Assembly (NCBI GenBank): GCA_964561145.1
Contig: CAZLNZ010000001.1
Coordinates: forward strand, 124,001-188,000
Direction: 5' to 3'
DNA from: RUG14300 sp964561145
GTDB taxonomy: Bacteria; Bacillota; Clostridia; Christensenellales; CAG-1252
DNA length: 64,000 nucleotides
Part shown: piece after piece, positions 18,926 through 27,439 of the stretch
How positions within the stretch are numbered: position 1 is the stretch's first letter
Layout of the letters: the number at the start of each line of letters is the position of its first letter
The notes under the pieces: model-generated
What the model was told of the DNA's origin: nothing
Database searches by the model: none
The model's input: only the letters and a program-made list of their open reading frames with translations
Program-made: the position numbers and the translations under genes

Positions 18926-18955
18926 TAACCCACCGTCAAAGCGGTGGGTTATTTT
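18926..18955 (+). terminator. Terminator after the giant gene, copy of the 8181 terminator
   Basis: AACCCACCG pairs perfectly with CGGTGGGTT and is followed by ATTTT. It is part of the 42-bp sequence 18914-18955 shared with 8168-8209. The two C/T differences lie in the upstream arm and flank. Confidence 0.85.
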
Positions 18956-19050
18956 GTGGGATGGATAACTTTACAGTGGATTTTTTGAAGGGGGCTTTAT
19001 CGTTGGTTTGAAAAAAACAAGCGACTTGGACAAATATATTTCAGCGGTAC

Positions 19051-19079
19051 TTGACTTTTTTTATTGGGTTTATTATTAT
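19051..19079 (+). promoter_or_regulatory. Promoter of glyQS
   Basis: TTGACT (19051-19056), 17-bp spacer, TATTAT (19074-19079). A perfect TATAAT overlaps at 19079-19084 but would leave a 22-bp spacer. The short leader has no room for a T-box. Confidence 0.5.
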
Positions 19080-19121
19080 ATAATGTGTTTAATTAAGTAA
19101 CTTTTTTAAGGAGCATTTATT

Positions 19122-20498
19122 ATGTCTAGAAAATGTTTGACAATGGATAAACTTGTAACCCACTGCAAAGCGGTAGGTTTTGTTTTCCCAGGTAGCGATA
19201 TTTACGGCGGATTGGCTAATACTTGGGATTACGGTCCTTTGGGCGTCGAGCTTAAGAATAATATTAAGAGAGCTTGGTGGAAGAAATTTGTACAAGAGGC
19301 TGATAACAGCTTTGGTGTGGATGCAGCCATTTTGATGAATCCCAGAGTGTGGGATGCAAGCGGTCATACAGCAAGCTTTTCCGATCCTAAAATGGATTGT
19401 AAGTCTTGTAAGAGTCGTTTTAGAGCGGATACCCTGATTGCAGACCATGCAAAGGGGAAGGTTAATCCCGATGTTATGTCCAATGAGGAAATGGAAGCTT
19501 ATATTGCAGAACATCACGTTTGCTGTCCTCGTTGCGGAAATCATAACTGGACACCTATAAGACAATTCAACATGATGTTTTCTACCTCGAGAGGGGTTAC
19601 AGATCAAGGTCAGGATATTATTTATCTTCGTCCTGAGACCGCACAAGGTGAATATGTTAATTTCCTCAATGTACAACGTGCTTCACGTGCAAAGGTTCCC
19701 TTTGGAATTGCTCAAATCGGAAAATCCTTCCGCAACGAGATCACCCCGGGAAACTTCATTTTCCGTACAATTGAGTTTGAACAAATGGAACATCAATTGT
19801 TCTGTAAGGCGGTTGATTCCGAGCGTTTCTATGAGGAGTATAAGCAACGTGCTTGGGATTTTGTAATTTCCTTGGGCTTTTCTCCCGACGAATTGCGTTT
19901 CCACGATCATGACAAGCTTGCACACTATGCAAAAGCCGCTTGCGACATTGAGTATAATTTCCCCATTGGATGGAGTGAGCTTAACGGTATACACAATCGT
20001 ACCGACTATGATCTTACTCGTCACCAAGAGTACTCGGGAAAGAGCATGCTTTATCTAGATCCCGTAACCAATGAGAAGTATGTTCCCAGTGTAGTAGAGT
20101 ATTCTATAGGTTGCGATAGGTTGTTATTAGCTGTTCTTTGCGATGCCTATGACGAGGAAAAACTTGAGGGAGGGGACACACGTATAGTAATGCACTTCCA
20201 TCCCTATATTGCTCCCTATAAGGTGGCTGTTCTTCCTTTGCAGAAGAATCTATCGGAAAAGGCTCGTGAGGTATATAAGCAACTTTCAAAGAAGTTTATG
20301 TGTACATTCGATGAGGCTGGAAGCATCGGAAAGCGTTATCGTAGACAAGATCAGGTTGGTACTCCCTTCTGTGTTACCTTTGATTTTGACAGCTTAGATA
20401 ACGGAACGGTTACTTTGCGTGATAGAGATACCATGGAACAAGTTAGATTAACTGTTGACGAGGTAATTGATTACGTTCAAAAGAAGTGTGAGTTTTAG
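19122..20498 (+). CDS. glyQS: Glycyl-tRNA synthetase, dimeric class II type
   Basis: Charges tRNA-Gly with glycine. The 458 residues match the single-chain (alpha2) GlyRS of Gram-positives and eukaryotes, not the GlyQ/GlyS pair. Visible are the N-terminal GGLANTWDYGPLGVELK, a zinc-type insert (CKSCKSRF, later CCPRCG), class II motif 2 (KSFRNEITPGNFIFRTIEFEQMEH, in parts), the motif 3 region, and an anticodon-binding domain at about 355-458. AAGGAG lies 8 bases before the ATG. It is a single-gene unit followed by a repeat-rich gap. Confidence 0.96.
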   Translation: MSRKCLTMDKLVTHCKAVGFVFPGSDIYGGLANTWDYGPLGVELKNNIKRAWWKKFVQEADNSFGVDAAILMNPRVWDASGHTASFSDPKMDCKSCKSRFRADTLIADHAKGKVNPDVMSNEEMEAYIAEHHVCCPRCGNHNWTPIRQFNMMFSTSRGVTDQGQDIIYLRPETAQGEYVNFLNVQRASRAKVPFGIAQIGKSFRNEITPGNFIFRTIEFEQMEHQLFCKAVDSERFYEEYKQRAWDFVISLGFSPDELRFHDHDKLAHYAKAACDIEYNFPIGWSELNGIHNRTDYDLTRHQEYSGKSMLYLDPVTNEKYVPSVVEYSIGCDRLLLAVLCDAYDEEKLEGGDTRIVMHFHPYIAPYKVAVLPLQKNLSEKAREVYKQLSKKFMCTFDEAGSIGKRYRRQDQVGTPFCVTFDFDSLDNGTVTLRDRDTMEQVRLTVDEVIDYVQKKCEF

Positions 20499-20597
20499 TG
20501 TAAACTTATTGTAGGGTGCGTAATCGCCAAAAGACATGGATTAAACAATGCTTTTTTGAAACGCTTCCGCTTCTGAAAGTACTAATAATTATATTAA

Positions 20598-20654
20598 ACG
20601 TCATACTGAACGGAAGAATGTGGTATAATATTTTCAAAAAGTTTTCAAATGACA
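20598..20654 (+). repeat. Degenerate head-type repeat copy
   Basis: ACGTCATACTGAACGGAAG followed by a TGTGGTATAATA segment. It resembles the heads at 20691 and 20984, with a possible GTCAT/ATGAC closing pair. Bases 20499-20597 hold nothing recognised. Confidence 0.5.
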
Positions 20655-20690
20655 ATTTTATAATTTGAAAAAGGAGAAAACATAATATAA

Positions 20691-20758
20691 ATGTCATACT
20701 GAACGGAAGGAACGTGGTGTAATAAATTACAAAAAAATTCAAATGACGAAGTGACATT
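20691..20758 (+). repeat. Head-type element closed by AATGTCA/TGACATT
   Basis: The first bases AATGTCA pair with TGACATT at 20752-20758. Inside is the palindrome GTAATAAATTAC. A second copy is at 20984-21049 and a diverged one near 60248-60305. Confidence 0.55.
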
Positions 20759-20813
20759 CAAAGAAAGGTTTTGGAAAGTAAAAAATCGGATTGTTACTAA
20801 AGAACTGTATAAA

Positions 20814-20892
20814 ATGTCATACTGGGCGGAAGGCGAAGCCTGTAGTCGAACCCTGAAAGGGCGATGTGCAACATCGGTATCTCATCCGCATT
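20814..20892 (+). repeat. Three-hairpin dispersed repeat, copy 1
   Basis: Starts ATGTCATACTGGGCGGA and ends GGTATCTCATCCGCATT. Its arms are GGCGAAGCC, CCCTGAAAGGG and CGATGTGCAACATCG. Confidence 0.85.
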
Positions 20893-20983
20893 AAAGGCAA
20901 TGAGATAACTAAATGAATAACGTGTTGGTATGAACAAAAATAGTGGTAAAAACTGTAAAATAAAACCACAAAAGTTTATACAA

Positions 20984-21049
20984 ATGTCATACTGAGCGAA
21001 AGGAATGTGGTGTAATAAATTACAAAAAAACAAATGACGAAGTGACATT
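20984..21049 (+). repeat. Head-type element, second copy
   Basis: AATGTCA at the start (from 20983) pairs with TGACATT at 21043-21049, and GTAATAAATTAC lies inside. It is nearly identical to 20691-20758. Confidence 0.55.
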
Positions 21050-21104
21050 CAAAGAAAGTTTTTGGAAAGTAAAAAAATGGATTGTTACTAAAGAACTGTA
21101 TAAA

Positions 21105-21183
21105 ATGTCATACTGAGCGAAAGGCGAAGCCTGCAGTCGAACCCCGTAGGGGCGACACCTTGGTGTCGGTATCTCACCGCATT
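21105..21183 (+). repeat. Three-hairpin dispersed repeat, copy 2
   Basis: Arms GGCGAAGCC, CCCCGTAGGGG and CGACACCTTGGTGTCG. The third arm differs from copy 1 at several positions, all paired. Bases 21184-21275 hold no gene beyond the ribosome site of the GH3 gene. Confidence 0.85.
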
Positions 21184-21275
21184 TTTGCATTAACAAGTAA
21201 TCCTGTAGGTGTGATGTTTCGGAATTTGAATCCTTAAGTTAACAACCCCGCAAGGCATTAAGGAAGGAGCTTACT

Positions 21276-23714
21276 ATGTTGGATATTAATAAACTCTTAA
21301 ACGAACTTACTTTGGAAGAAAAGGCATCCCTTTTGAGTGGTTTGCATTTTTGGACTACAAAGCCAATTGAGAATAAGGGAATCCCCGCAGTAACCATGAC
21401 AGATGGTCCTCATGGCTTAAGAAAAGAATTCGGTATCGAAGAAGGCAAAGGCGGAGTTAATATTATGAAGGGTAGTGAGCCTGCCACATGTTTTCCTCCT
21501 GCCGTAACATTAGCAAGTTCCTGGGATACCGAGCTTATTAAGGAGGTTGGCGGAGCAATAGCCGATGAAGCCGGAGCGTTGAAAGTATCTACGGTTTTAG
21601 GTCCGGGAACCAACATTAAGCGTTCACCCTTATGCGGAAGAAATTTTGAGTATTTCTCGGAAGACCCCTATCTTGCCGGTGAAATGGCAACGAATTATGT
21701 TCTTGGAGTTCAAGAAAAGGGAATCGGGACATCTTTAAAACATTACCTTGCAAACAATGAAGAGTTTTGTCGTATGTCCATAGATAGCAGAGTTGATGAA
21801 CGTGCTTTGCGTGAGATATATCTCCCTGCTTTTGAAAGCACCGTCAAGCGTGCGGCTCCTCAACAAGTAATGGCATCCTACAACAAGCTTAACGGAGAAT
21901 ATGTTGTTGAAAGTCGTAGAGCCTTAACTGAAATTCTCAGAGAAGAATGGGGATACCAAGGCTTGGTTGTATCCGACTGGGGTGCGGTTAATGATAGAGT
22001 AAAGGGCGTTTTGGCCGGTCTTGATTTACAGATGCCCGGAACCAAAGGAACGCACGATAAACAAATAGTAAAAGCCGTCGAGCGTGGAGACCTATCCATA
22101 GAAGACTTGGACGTTGCAGTGGAAAGAGTGCTGAGATATGTTGACGAGTGCTCGGAAAAAAAGAAGAAAGCATTTTGCAGGGATTTTGACAAGAATCACG
22201 AGCTATGTCGGAAAGCGGGTACAAAGGGTGCCGTATTGTTAAAGAACGAGGGCGAGGTCTTACCTCTATCGGAGGACGAGTCGATTGCCTTAATCGGGGC
22301 ACTCTGTGAAGAAAGCCGTTATCAAGGAGCGGGTAGCTCGAGAATATGCTGTCAAAAACTTGTTAAAGTTCTAGATGCCTTTAAGGAATCAGGGCTTTCC
22401 TATGATTACGAGAAGGGTTATACACTTAAAGGTGACGGTTACAACAAAAAGCTTATAGCAAGGGCTGTTGAGCTTGCAAAGCAACGGGAAAAGGTCGTCG
22501 TCGTAATCGGACTAACCGATGAGTATGAAAGCGAAGGTTTTGACCGTAAACATATGCGTTTGCCCGATGGACATAACATATTGATTGAGGAGCTTGCTAA
22601 GGTTAACTCTAATATCATTGTTGTACTAGAGGGCGGAGCTCCGATGGAACTTCCTTGGAGAAATAATCCTAGCGTAAAGGGTATATTGAATACTTATCTT
22701 CTTGGTGAAGCTGTCGGTGAGGCAACAATCGATCTTCTGTATGGTAGAGCTAACCCGTCGGGAAAGCTTGCCGAGACATTTCCGAAAAGCCTTGATGACG
22801 TATTGTCAAATAAATATTTCCCGATGGGACCTAGGACGGTAGAATATAGGGAAAGCATTTATGTAGGATACCGTTATTTCACTACTGCAAATAAGGAGGT
22901 TGCGTATCCCTTTGGATACGGTTTATCCTATACGCAGTTCGAGTATTCCGATTTGGAAGTTGAAGATCGTTACAATGAGGGCGATGAACTGAAGGTTGGA
23001 TTTACAATCACCAATGTCGGCAAGTACGATGGTGAAGAAGTTGCACAGATATATGTAAGGCATAACAATTCCCCGATCTTCAAGCCCGAAAGGGAGCTGA
23101 AAGGCTTTAAAAAGGTGTTTATAAAGAGCGGTGAAAGCGTTATGGTGGAGATAATACTTGATTCACGTAGCTTTGCCTTTTACAACAGGGCAATAAAAGG
23201 CTGGAATGTACTTAACGGTGATTATTCCATAATGATTGGGTCTTCCAGTGCCGATATCGCATTATGCAAGAACATTCAAGTGGTTTCATTGCTACCGACT
23301 GCACCATTGCCTGAGAATCTTCCCGCGGTTTACTCTAAGCTTTTCGAAGTTGAAGAGATACCTCAAGAGGCTTTTGAGCTTTTATATGATGAAAAGCTGC
23401 CTGAAAATCTTCCCTATAAGAAGGGTGAGTTTCATATCAACTCTACGATAGGCGAGCTTTCGGTTACAGGTCTAGGCAACTTTATTTTGAAAGTCGCAAA
23501 ATTTGTTGCGAAGCTTATCGGCGGCGATGCGGCAAATAGAGCCATGATAGTAAATACGGTGGAAATGATGCCCATACGTTCCATTTGCAACTTTACCGGT
23601 GGAATGTTTTCGATGTATTCGGCTTATGGTCTTGTCGATGTATTCAACGGAGTCAAGGGCGGCTGGAGAAAGTTCTTCCGTGGATTTAGAAAGAAATATA
23701 AGGATTTAATGTAA
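21276..23714 (+). CDS. Beta-glucosidase-like glycoside hydrolase family 3
   Basis: 812 residues without a signal peptide, so cytoplasmic. The GH3 N-terminal barrel (MTDGPHGLRKE, LGPGTNIKRSPLCGRNFEYF, SLKHYLANNEE) carries the nucleophile Asp near 234 in VVSDWGAV. The GH3 C-terminal domain and a fibronectin III-like domain (about 560-680, ending near YSIMIGSSS) follow. A further ~120-residue helical tail is longer than in many bacterial beta-glucosidases. It would release terminal sugars from imported oligosaccharides; the exact linkage cannot be told. AAGGAGC precedes the ATG. yqeY follows 28 nt downstream. Confidence 0.9.
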   Translation: MLDINKLLNELTLEEKASLLSGLHFWTTKPIENKGIPAVTMTDGPHGLRKEFGIEEGKGGVNIMKGSEPATCFPPAVTLASSWDTELIKEVGGAIADEAGALKVSTVLGPGTNIKRSPLCGRNFEYFSEDPYLAGEMATNYVLGVQEKGIGTSLKHYLANNEEFCRMSIDSRVDERALREIYLPAFESTVKRAAPQQVMASYNKLNGEYVVESRRALTEILREEWGYQGLVVSDWGAVNDRVKGVLAGLDLQMPGTKGTHDKQIVKAVERGDLSIEDLDVAVERVLRYVDECSEKKKKAFCRDFDKNHELCRKAGTKGAVLLKNEGEVLPLSEDESIALIGALCEESRYQGAGSSRICCQKLVKVLDAFKESGLSYDYEKGYTLKGDGYNKKLIARAVELAKQREKVVVVIGLTDEYESEGFDRKHMRLPDGHNILIEELAKVNSNIIVVLEGGAPMELPWRNNPSVKGILNTYLLGEAVGEATIDLLYGRANPSGKLAETFPKSLDDVLSNKYFPMGPRTVEYRESIYVGYRYFTTANKEVAYPFGYGLSYTQFEYSDLEVEDRYNEGDELKVGFTITNVGKYDGEEVAQIYVRHNNSPIFKPERELKGFKKVFIKSGESVMVEIILDSRSFAFYNRAIKGWNVLNGDYSIMIGSSSADIALCKNIQVVSLLPTAPLPENLPAVYSKLFEVEEIPQEAFELLYDEKLPENLPYKKGEFHINSTIGELSVTGLGNFILKVAKFVAKLIGGDAANRAMIVNTVEMMPIRSICNFTGGMFSMYSAYGLVDVFNGVKGGWRKFFRGFRKKYKDLM

Positions 23715-23742
23715 AAGCGAAAAATCGCAAAAGGAGTCATAT

Positions 23743-24153
23743 ATGACATTACAAGATTTAAAGAAAGAGAAAATAGTAGCAATGAAAAACCATGACAAGG
23801 ACGTCGTTGCAGGTCTAAACGTGGTTATTGCAAAACTTATGATATTAGAGAAGAGCGGTAATGGCGATATTACAGAAACGGACGTAGCAAATGCCGTTAA
23901 AAAGTCAATAAAAGAACTTCAAGAGGAGCGTGACGGTTTCGAGAAAGCCGGAAGAGCGGAAAGTGTATTGAGCTTAAACAATCAGATTGCCGCAGTTGAA
24001 AAGTATCTTCCCAAACAGCTTTCCGAAGAGGAGATTACTGCAATAATCGAGAGCTTGCCGGATAAGAGCGTTCCATTTGTAATGCGTCATTTTAAAGCTA
24101 ATTACGACGGCTTGGTGGATATGAAGCTTGTAGCCTCTCTATTGAAAAAATAA
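23743..24153 (+). CDS. yqeY: GatB/YqeY-domain protein
   Basis: 136 residues matching the YqeY family (MTLQDLKKEKIVAMKNHDK, IKELQEERDGFEKAGR, IAAVEKYLPKQLSEEEI). It resembles the C-terminal tRNA-binding domain of GatB. The role of free YqeY is not established. AAGGAG precedes the start. The next gene begins on the base after the stop, so it is probably translationally coupled. Confidence 0.88.
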   Translation: MTLQDLKKEKIVAMKNHDKDVVAGLNVVIAKLMILEKSGNGDITETDVANAVKKSIKELQEERDGFEKAGRAESVLSLNNQIAAVEKYLPKQLSEEEITAIIESLPDKSVPFVMRHFKANYDGLVDMKLVASLLKK

Positions 24154-25749
24154 ATGAGAGAGCAAACCAATATTGGCTTACTTGAATATTTAAAAAGAGG
24201 TTTGTCTGAGATTAAAGGAAGACCTTTTATTGAGTTTTACGGAAGGAAGATTCCGTATGACAAGCTTCTTTCGTTGATTGATAATTGTGCGGAAAATCTT
24301 GCTAGACACGGAGTGTCTAAAGGTACGGTGGTTAGCGTTATGCTCCCTAACTGTATCGAATTTGCAATTTGCATATATGCAATAACCGCAACAGGTGCTA
24401 TTGCAAGTCTTTTATCCCCGAAACTTTCAAAAAACGAAACCTTAAGGATAATGTCGGAAACCAATAGTAGCTTATTGGTAGTAAGCGATATGACCGCTTT
24501 CGAGGAGGAATCCGTAAAGATAGTAAGAGTTCATTTTAAACACTTTATGTCACCGATTGCTCGTCCCTTTGTCAAAACAAAAAAATGCGGTTTCAATGAA
24601 TATCCTTTTGAGGCATTGCTGAAAAAGACCAAAGCTCCTTATGTATTATCTCAAGAGGTTTCGACAGAATCACCTGCCATATATTTGCACAGCGGTGGAA
24701 CAACGGGCGAACCCAAAACGGTTATGTTAAGTCAACACGCAATAAACGAGTGTGTCTATCAAATAAGGATTAATTTTTTAGCAAACGGAGCAGAAGAGAA
24801 TGAAGGAGAAACCGCGTTATCGGTGTTGCCTTTGTTTTATGGCTATGGAATAGGTGCTTTTCACACTCTTGCGTGTTCGGGTATAAACCAAATATTAAGA
24901 CCAAGATTCCGTCCCGACGAGCATATCAAGGAGATGAAAAAATACAAAGTCAATCACATGTTTGCAATTCCCTTGATGATAAAAAAGCTCTTAGAGTGCG
25001 GTAGCTTTAATAAGGACAATCTTTCCTCGATTAAGCTTTTTTATTCAGGCGGTGAAAGACTTAATAAATCTCTTAGAGAGGATTATAAAAAAGCTTTTCC
25101 TGAAGCCGAGCTTATAGAAGGGTACGGACTCAGCGAAACGGTTAATGCTTTTGTGGCAGGCCTTAAGGATGCTTACAAAGAGGACTCTGTCGGAAAAATC
25201 GGAATCAATGTAAAGGCTGAGGCATACGATGGCGAAACTCTTTTGAAAAGAGGAGAAAAGGGTGAGATATGTGTTAGTACACCTGCTATTATGTGCGGAT
25301 ACTATAATGATAAAGACGGTACGGAGAAAGCGTTATTTGAGAAGGACGGGGAAATATGGCTTAGAACGGGTGATTTCGGATACGTTGACGAAGATGGCTA
25401 TGTCTTTTTGATTCAACGCTTGAAAAACGTTATAAAACGCAAAGGCGTAAGTGTTTATCCGTCGGGAATTGAAAAGCTTTGTTTAACTCTTCCCTTTGTC
25501 AAGGAGTGTATAGTATTTGCCCTGAACGACGGCGAAACGGAAAGGATTGCTTTGGCGGCTGTTTTAGATTCTGAGCCCGAGAATTGGGATGCGGTTTTAA
25601 GGGAAAGTGTCACAAAAGACCTTTCGATAATAAGCTGTCCGGAGTATTTGTTAAAGCTTGAAAGACTCCCTATTACTAGGGTGGGAAAGGTTGACATAAA
25701 CGTGCTAAAGGAGATTTTTAGAAAACAATTTTTTAAAAATGAAGAATAA
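24154..25749 (+). CDS. AMP-dependent synthetase/ligase (acyl-CoA ligase-like)
   Basis: 531 residues of the adenylate-forming superfamily. Motifs in order: YLHSGGTTGEPKTVMLS (ATP loop, about 177-193), GYGLSE (A5 region), LRTGDFGYVDEDGYVFLIQR with the hinge, and a C-terminal domain ending near LPITRVGKVDINVL with the usual catalytic Lys. It would activate a carboxylic acid to acyl-AMP and then most likely to acyl-CoA. The substrate is unknown; no PCP or thioesterase gene is adjacent. The ATG directly follows the TAA of yqeY, without its own clear ribosome site. Confidence 0.85.
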   Translation: MREQTNIGLLEYLKRGLSEIKGRPFIEFYGRKIPYDKLLSLIDNCAENLARHGVSKGTVVSVMLPNCIEFAICIYAITATGAIASLLSPKLSKNETLRIMSETNSSLLVVSDMTAFEEESVKIVRVHFKHFMSPIARPFVKTKKCGFNEYPFEALLKKTKAPYVLSQEVSTESPAIYLHSGGTTGEPKTVMLSQHAINECVYQIRINFLANGAEENEGETALSVLPLFYGYGIGAFHTLACSGINQILRPRFRPDEHIKEMKKYKVNHMFAIPLMIKKLLECGSFNKDNLSSIKLFYSGGERLNKSLREDYKKAFPEAELIEGYGLSETVNAFVAGLKDAYKEDSVGKIGINVKAEAYDGETLLKRGEKGEICVSTPAIMCGYYNDKDGTEKALFEKDGEIWLRTGDFGYVDEDGYVFLIQRLKNVIKRKGVSVYPSGIEKLCLTLPFVKECIVFALNDGETERIALAAVLDSEPENWDAVLRESVTKDLSIISCPEYLLKLERLPITRVGKVDINVLKEIFRKQFFKNEE

Positions 25750-25784
25750 TTCTCATTTTGTGAAGGAAATGTTTTCTTAAACTA

Positions 25785-25813
25785 TTTACAAATGATGACA
25801 AATCATTTATAAT
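25785..25813 (+). promoter_or_regulatory. Promoter with a palindrome in the spacer
   Basis: TTTACA (25785-25790), 17-bp spacer, TATAAT (25808-25813). The inverted repeat AAATGAT/ATCATTT (25790-25808) fills exactly the space between the boxes, a plausible repressor operator. Confidence 0.6.
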
Positions 25814-25856
25814 TTGTACTATATTATTTTTTTACAAGGAGTATTTTTCAATCAAT

Positions 25857-25943
25857 ATGAACGACGATTCAGATCCTTACAGTAACTACTGTTTAGTTAA
25901 GGTCGACGATGAGAGAAACAAGCCAAAGGAGAGTATAAAATGA
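25857..25943 (+). CDS. 28-residue ORF overlapping the corC-like gene
   Basis: An ATG-started ORF of 28 acidic and polar residues (begins MNDDSDPYSNYCLVK) ends in TGA that overlaps the ATG of the next gene (ATGA, 25940-25943). AAGGAG lies 15 bases upstream, longer than usual. The overlap suggests it couples translation of the CorC-like protein. Whether the peptide itself acts is unknown. Confidence 0.4.
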   Translation: MNDDSDPYSNYCLVKVDDERNKPKESIK

Positions 25944-27217
25944 GCATAGGTCTTTCAATTACTCTAATGTTGGTTTGTCTTTTTTTATCTGCTTTCTTTT
26001 CGGCTTCAGAGACAGCCTTTACCTCTGCAAACAAGGTCAGACTAAAAACTTTGTCGCAAGACGGAAACAAAAAGGCAAAGCGTGTTGTTAAGATTATCGA
26101 CAAGTATGATAAGTTTTTATCTGCAGTGCTTATCGGAAACAACATTGTTAATATTTCGTTATCAACCATATCAACCCTGTTCTTTGTACAAATATTGATT
26201 AGTACTTCAGCCGCCGATTGGGCAGGTACAATATCGACTATCGTCTGTACCGTTGTTGTACTAACTTTCGGTGAAGTATTACCTAAATCCGTAGCAAAGG
26301 AGTTTCCCGAAAGATTTGCGATGCTGGTAGCTCCGATTATTGAGTTTTTGATGTTGATTTTCACCCCCTTCTGTGCGTTTTTCTCATTACTCAAGAAGGG
26401 CATAGGAAAGCTTTCTAAAAACAATAATACTGAAACCGTTACCGATGATGAAATATTGACCATGGTAGACGAGGCACAAAGCGTTGGCGGTATTGAGGAG
26501 AGCGAAGGAGATCTTATCCGTTCTGCTATAGAGTTTATCGATAGAACTGCAGGCGAGATATTAACCCCGCGTGTAGACGTTGTTGCCGCACCGATCACCA
26601 CTTCTCCCGATGAGATGGCTAAGATTATCAGCGACTCGGGGTATTCTCGTATATTGATTTATGAAGGAACCATAGACAACATTGTAGGAATAATTCATGA
26701 GAAGGATTTTTATAGTGAAGTTTATAAAAAGGAGAAGCGTAATATCAAAGACGTTATGAAACCTCCCGTATTCGCTGTTGAGTCCATCAAAATATCCGAC
26801 CTTATGAAATTATTACAAAAGAACAAACTTCATCTTGCTGTAATTACGGATGAATTTGGCGGAACTCAAGGTATAGTTACAATGGAGGATATCTTAGAGG
26901 AGCTTGTAGGTGAGATCTATGATGAGACCGATGAGCTGGAAGAAGACGTTGTTAAGAAATCAGAGGACGAGTATCTTTTAAGAGGAGATGCCGACATTGA
27001 CACACTACAGGAGATATTCAATATAAAGACCGATGACTTTGATGCAACTACCGTTGGCGGCTTCTTTAGTGAAATAACGGGAAGAGTTCCCAAAGAAGGT
27101 GCAAAGGTTGAGTATGAAAACCTTAGCATAACGGTTATCAAGGTGCTTAAGCGTAGAATACTTGAGCTAGAAGTAAAGGTTTTATCCCCCATCGAGACAG
27201 GGGAAAGCGAGGATTAA
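25940..27217 (+). CDS. HlyC/CorC-family membrane protein (DUF21-CBS-CorC_HlyC)
   Basis: 425 residues. An N-terminal DUF21/CNNM membrane domain (about 1-190, with the FSASETAFTSANKVRLKTL signature) is followed by an acidic link (TDDEILTMVDEAQSVGGIEE), a pair of CBS domains (about 200-330, TPRVDV...GTIDNIVGIIHEKDF) and a CorC_HlyC domain (about 340-420). Relatives are linked to Mg2+/Co2+ efflux or homeostasis; older haemolysin names are misleading. It has its own promoter via the 28-residue ORF and a terminator just downstream. Confidence 0.9.
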   Translation: MSIGLSITLMLVCLFLSAFFSASETAFTSANKVRLKTLSQDGNKKAKRVVKIIDKYDKFLSAVLIGNNIVNISLSTISTLFFVQILISTSAADWAGTISTIVCTVVVLTFGEVLPKSVAKEFPERFAMLVAPIIEFLMLIFTPFCAFFSLLKKGIGKLSKNNNTETVTDDEILTMVDEAQSVGGIEESEGDLIRSAIEFIDRTAGEILTPRVDVVAAPITTSPDEMAKIISDSGYSRILIYEGTIDNIVGIIHEKDFYSEVYKKEKRNIKDVMKPPVFAVESIKISDLMKLLQKNKLHLAVITDEFGGTQGIVTMEDILEELVGEIYDETDELEEDVVKKSEDEYLLRGDADIDTLQEIFNIKTDDFDATTVGGFFSEITGRVPKEGAKVEYENLSITVIKVLKRRILELEVKVLSPIETGESED

Positions 27218-27225
27218 TCAAAACA

Positions 27226-27257
27226 GGGGTTTATCGCTATTGACAAACCCCTTTTTT
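27226..27257 (+). terminator. Terminator of the CorC-like gene, overlapping the next promoter
   Basis: GGGGTTT (27226-27232) pairs with AAACCCC (27245-27251), then six T. The TTGACA of the next promoter sits in the loop and arm. Confidence 0.85.
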
Positions 27258-27268
27258 AATTTTATAAT
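27240..27268 (+). promoter_or_regulatory. Consensus promoter for a leaderless gene
   Basis: Perfect TTGACA (27240-27245), 17-bp spacer and perfect TATAAT (27263-27268). Six bases separate the -10 box from the ATG at 27275, so transcription should begin at or next to the start codon. Confidence 0.8.
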
Positions 27269-27274
27269 AATAAC

Positions 27275-27439
27275 ATGAACAAATATGAACTATCTATAAT
27301 TGCGGATACTCTAGAAGAGGATGCCCTTTATCCCGATGAGATAGAGGAAATTCTTGGTGAAGAGAAGCCGCATAACTTCAAAGAAGACTATTTGGATTTT
27401 TATGATGATATAAAGACCACCCCAGATGATGATTGGTGA
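27275..27439 (+). CDS. 54-residue acidic protein, predicted leaderless
   Basis: An ORF of 54 residues beginning MNKYELSIIADTLEEDALYP, rich in Asp and Glu, ending DDDW. No ribosome site is possible because the ATG lies at the expected +1 of a perfect promoter. The terminator stem downstream begins inside its last codons. No family recognised. The tight promoter, ORF and terminator packing argues it is a real small gene, probably cytoplasmic. It lies between the CorC-like gene and the transketolase pair. Confidence 0.6.
   Translation: MNKYELSIIADTLEEDALYPDEIEEILGEEKPHNFKEDYLDFYDDIKTTPDDDW

Larger units (their letters stand above)
20691..21183 (+). repeat. Tandem direct duplication, period 293 bp
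   Basis: Two units (20691-20892 and 20984-21183) each begin with the ATGTCATACTGA head and continue through GTGGTGTAATAAATTAC, AAATGACGAAGTGACATTC, a TTTTGGAAAGTAAAAAA stretch and GGATTGTTACTAAAGAAC into a full three-hairpin repeat. The units differ by scattered substitutions and by swapped hairpin sequences. Between them (20893-20983) is AT-rich sequence without a gene. Short ORFs on the minus strand here are repeat artefacts. Confidence 0.8.

Noticed and set aside
18960..19121. Glycine T-box before glyQS
   Set aside because: Only about 35 nt separate the likely start site from the ATG, and no T-box motif is visible.
20506..21048. Two minus-strand ORFs both starting MSLRHL
   Set aside because: They sit on the two units of the tandem repeat; the shared start comes from the repeat, not from a gene family.
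20691..21183. CRISPR array
   Set aside because: Only two long units with no short regular repeats and spacers; hairpin elements explain the pattern, and no cas genes are present.
25897..26601. 234-codon minus-strand ORF
   Set aside because: Antisense to the CorC-like gene; its Ser/Thr-rich product is typical of a reversed membrane-protein frame.
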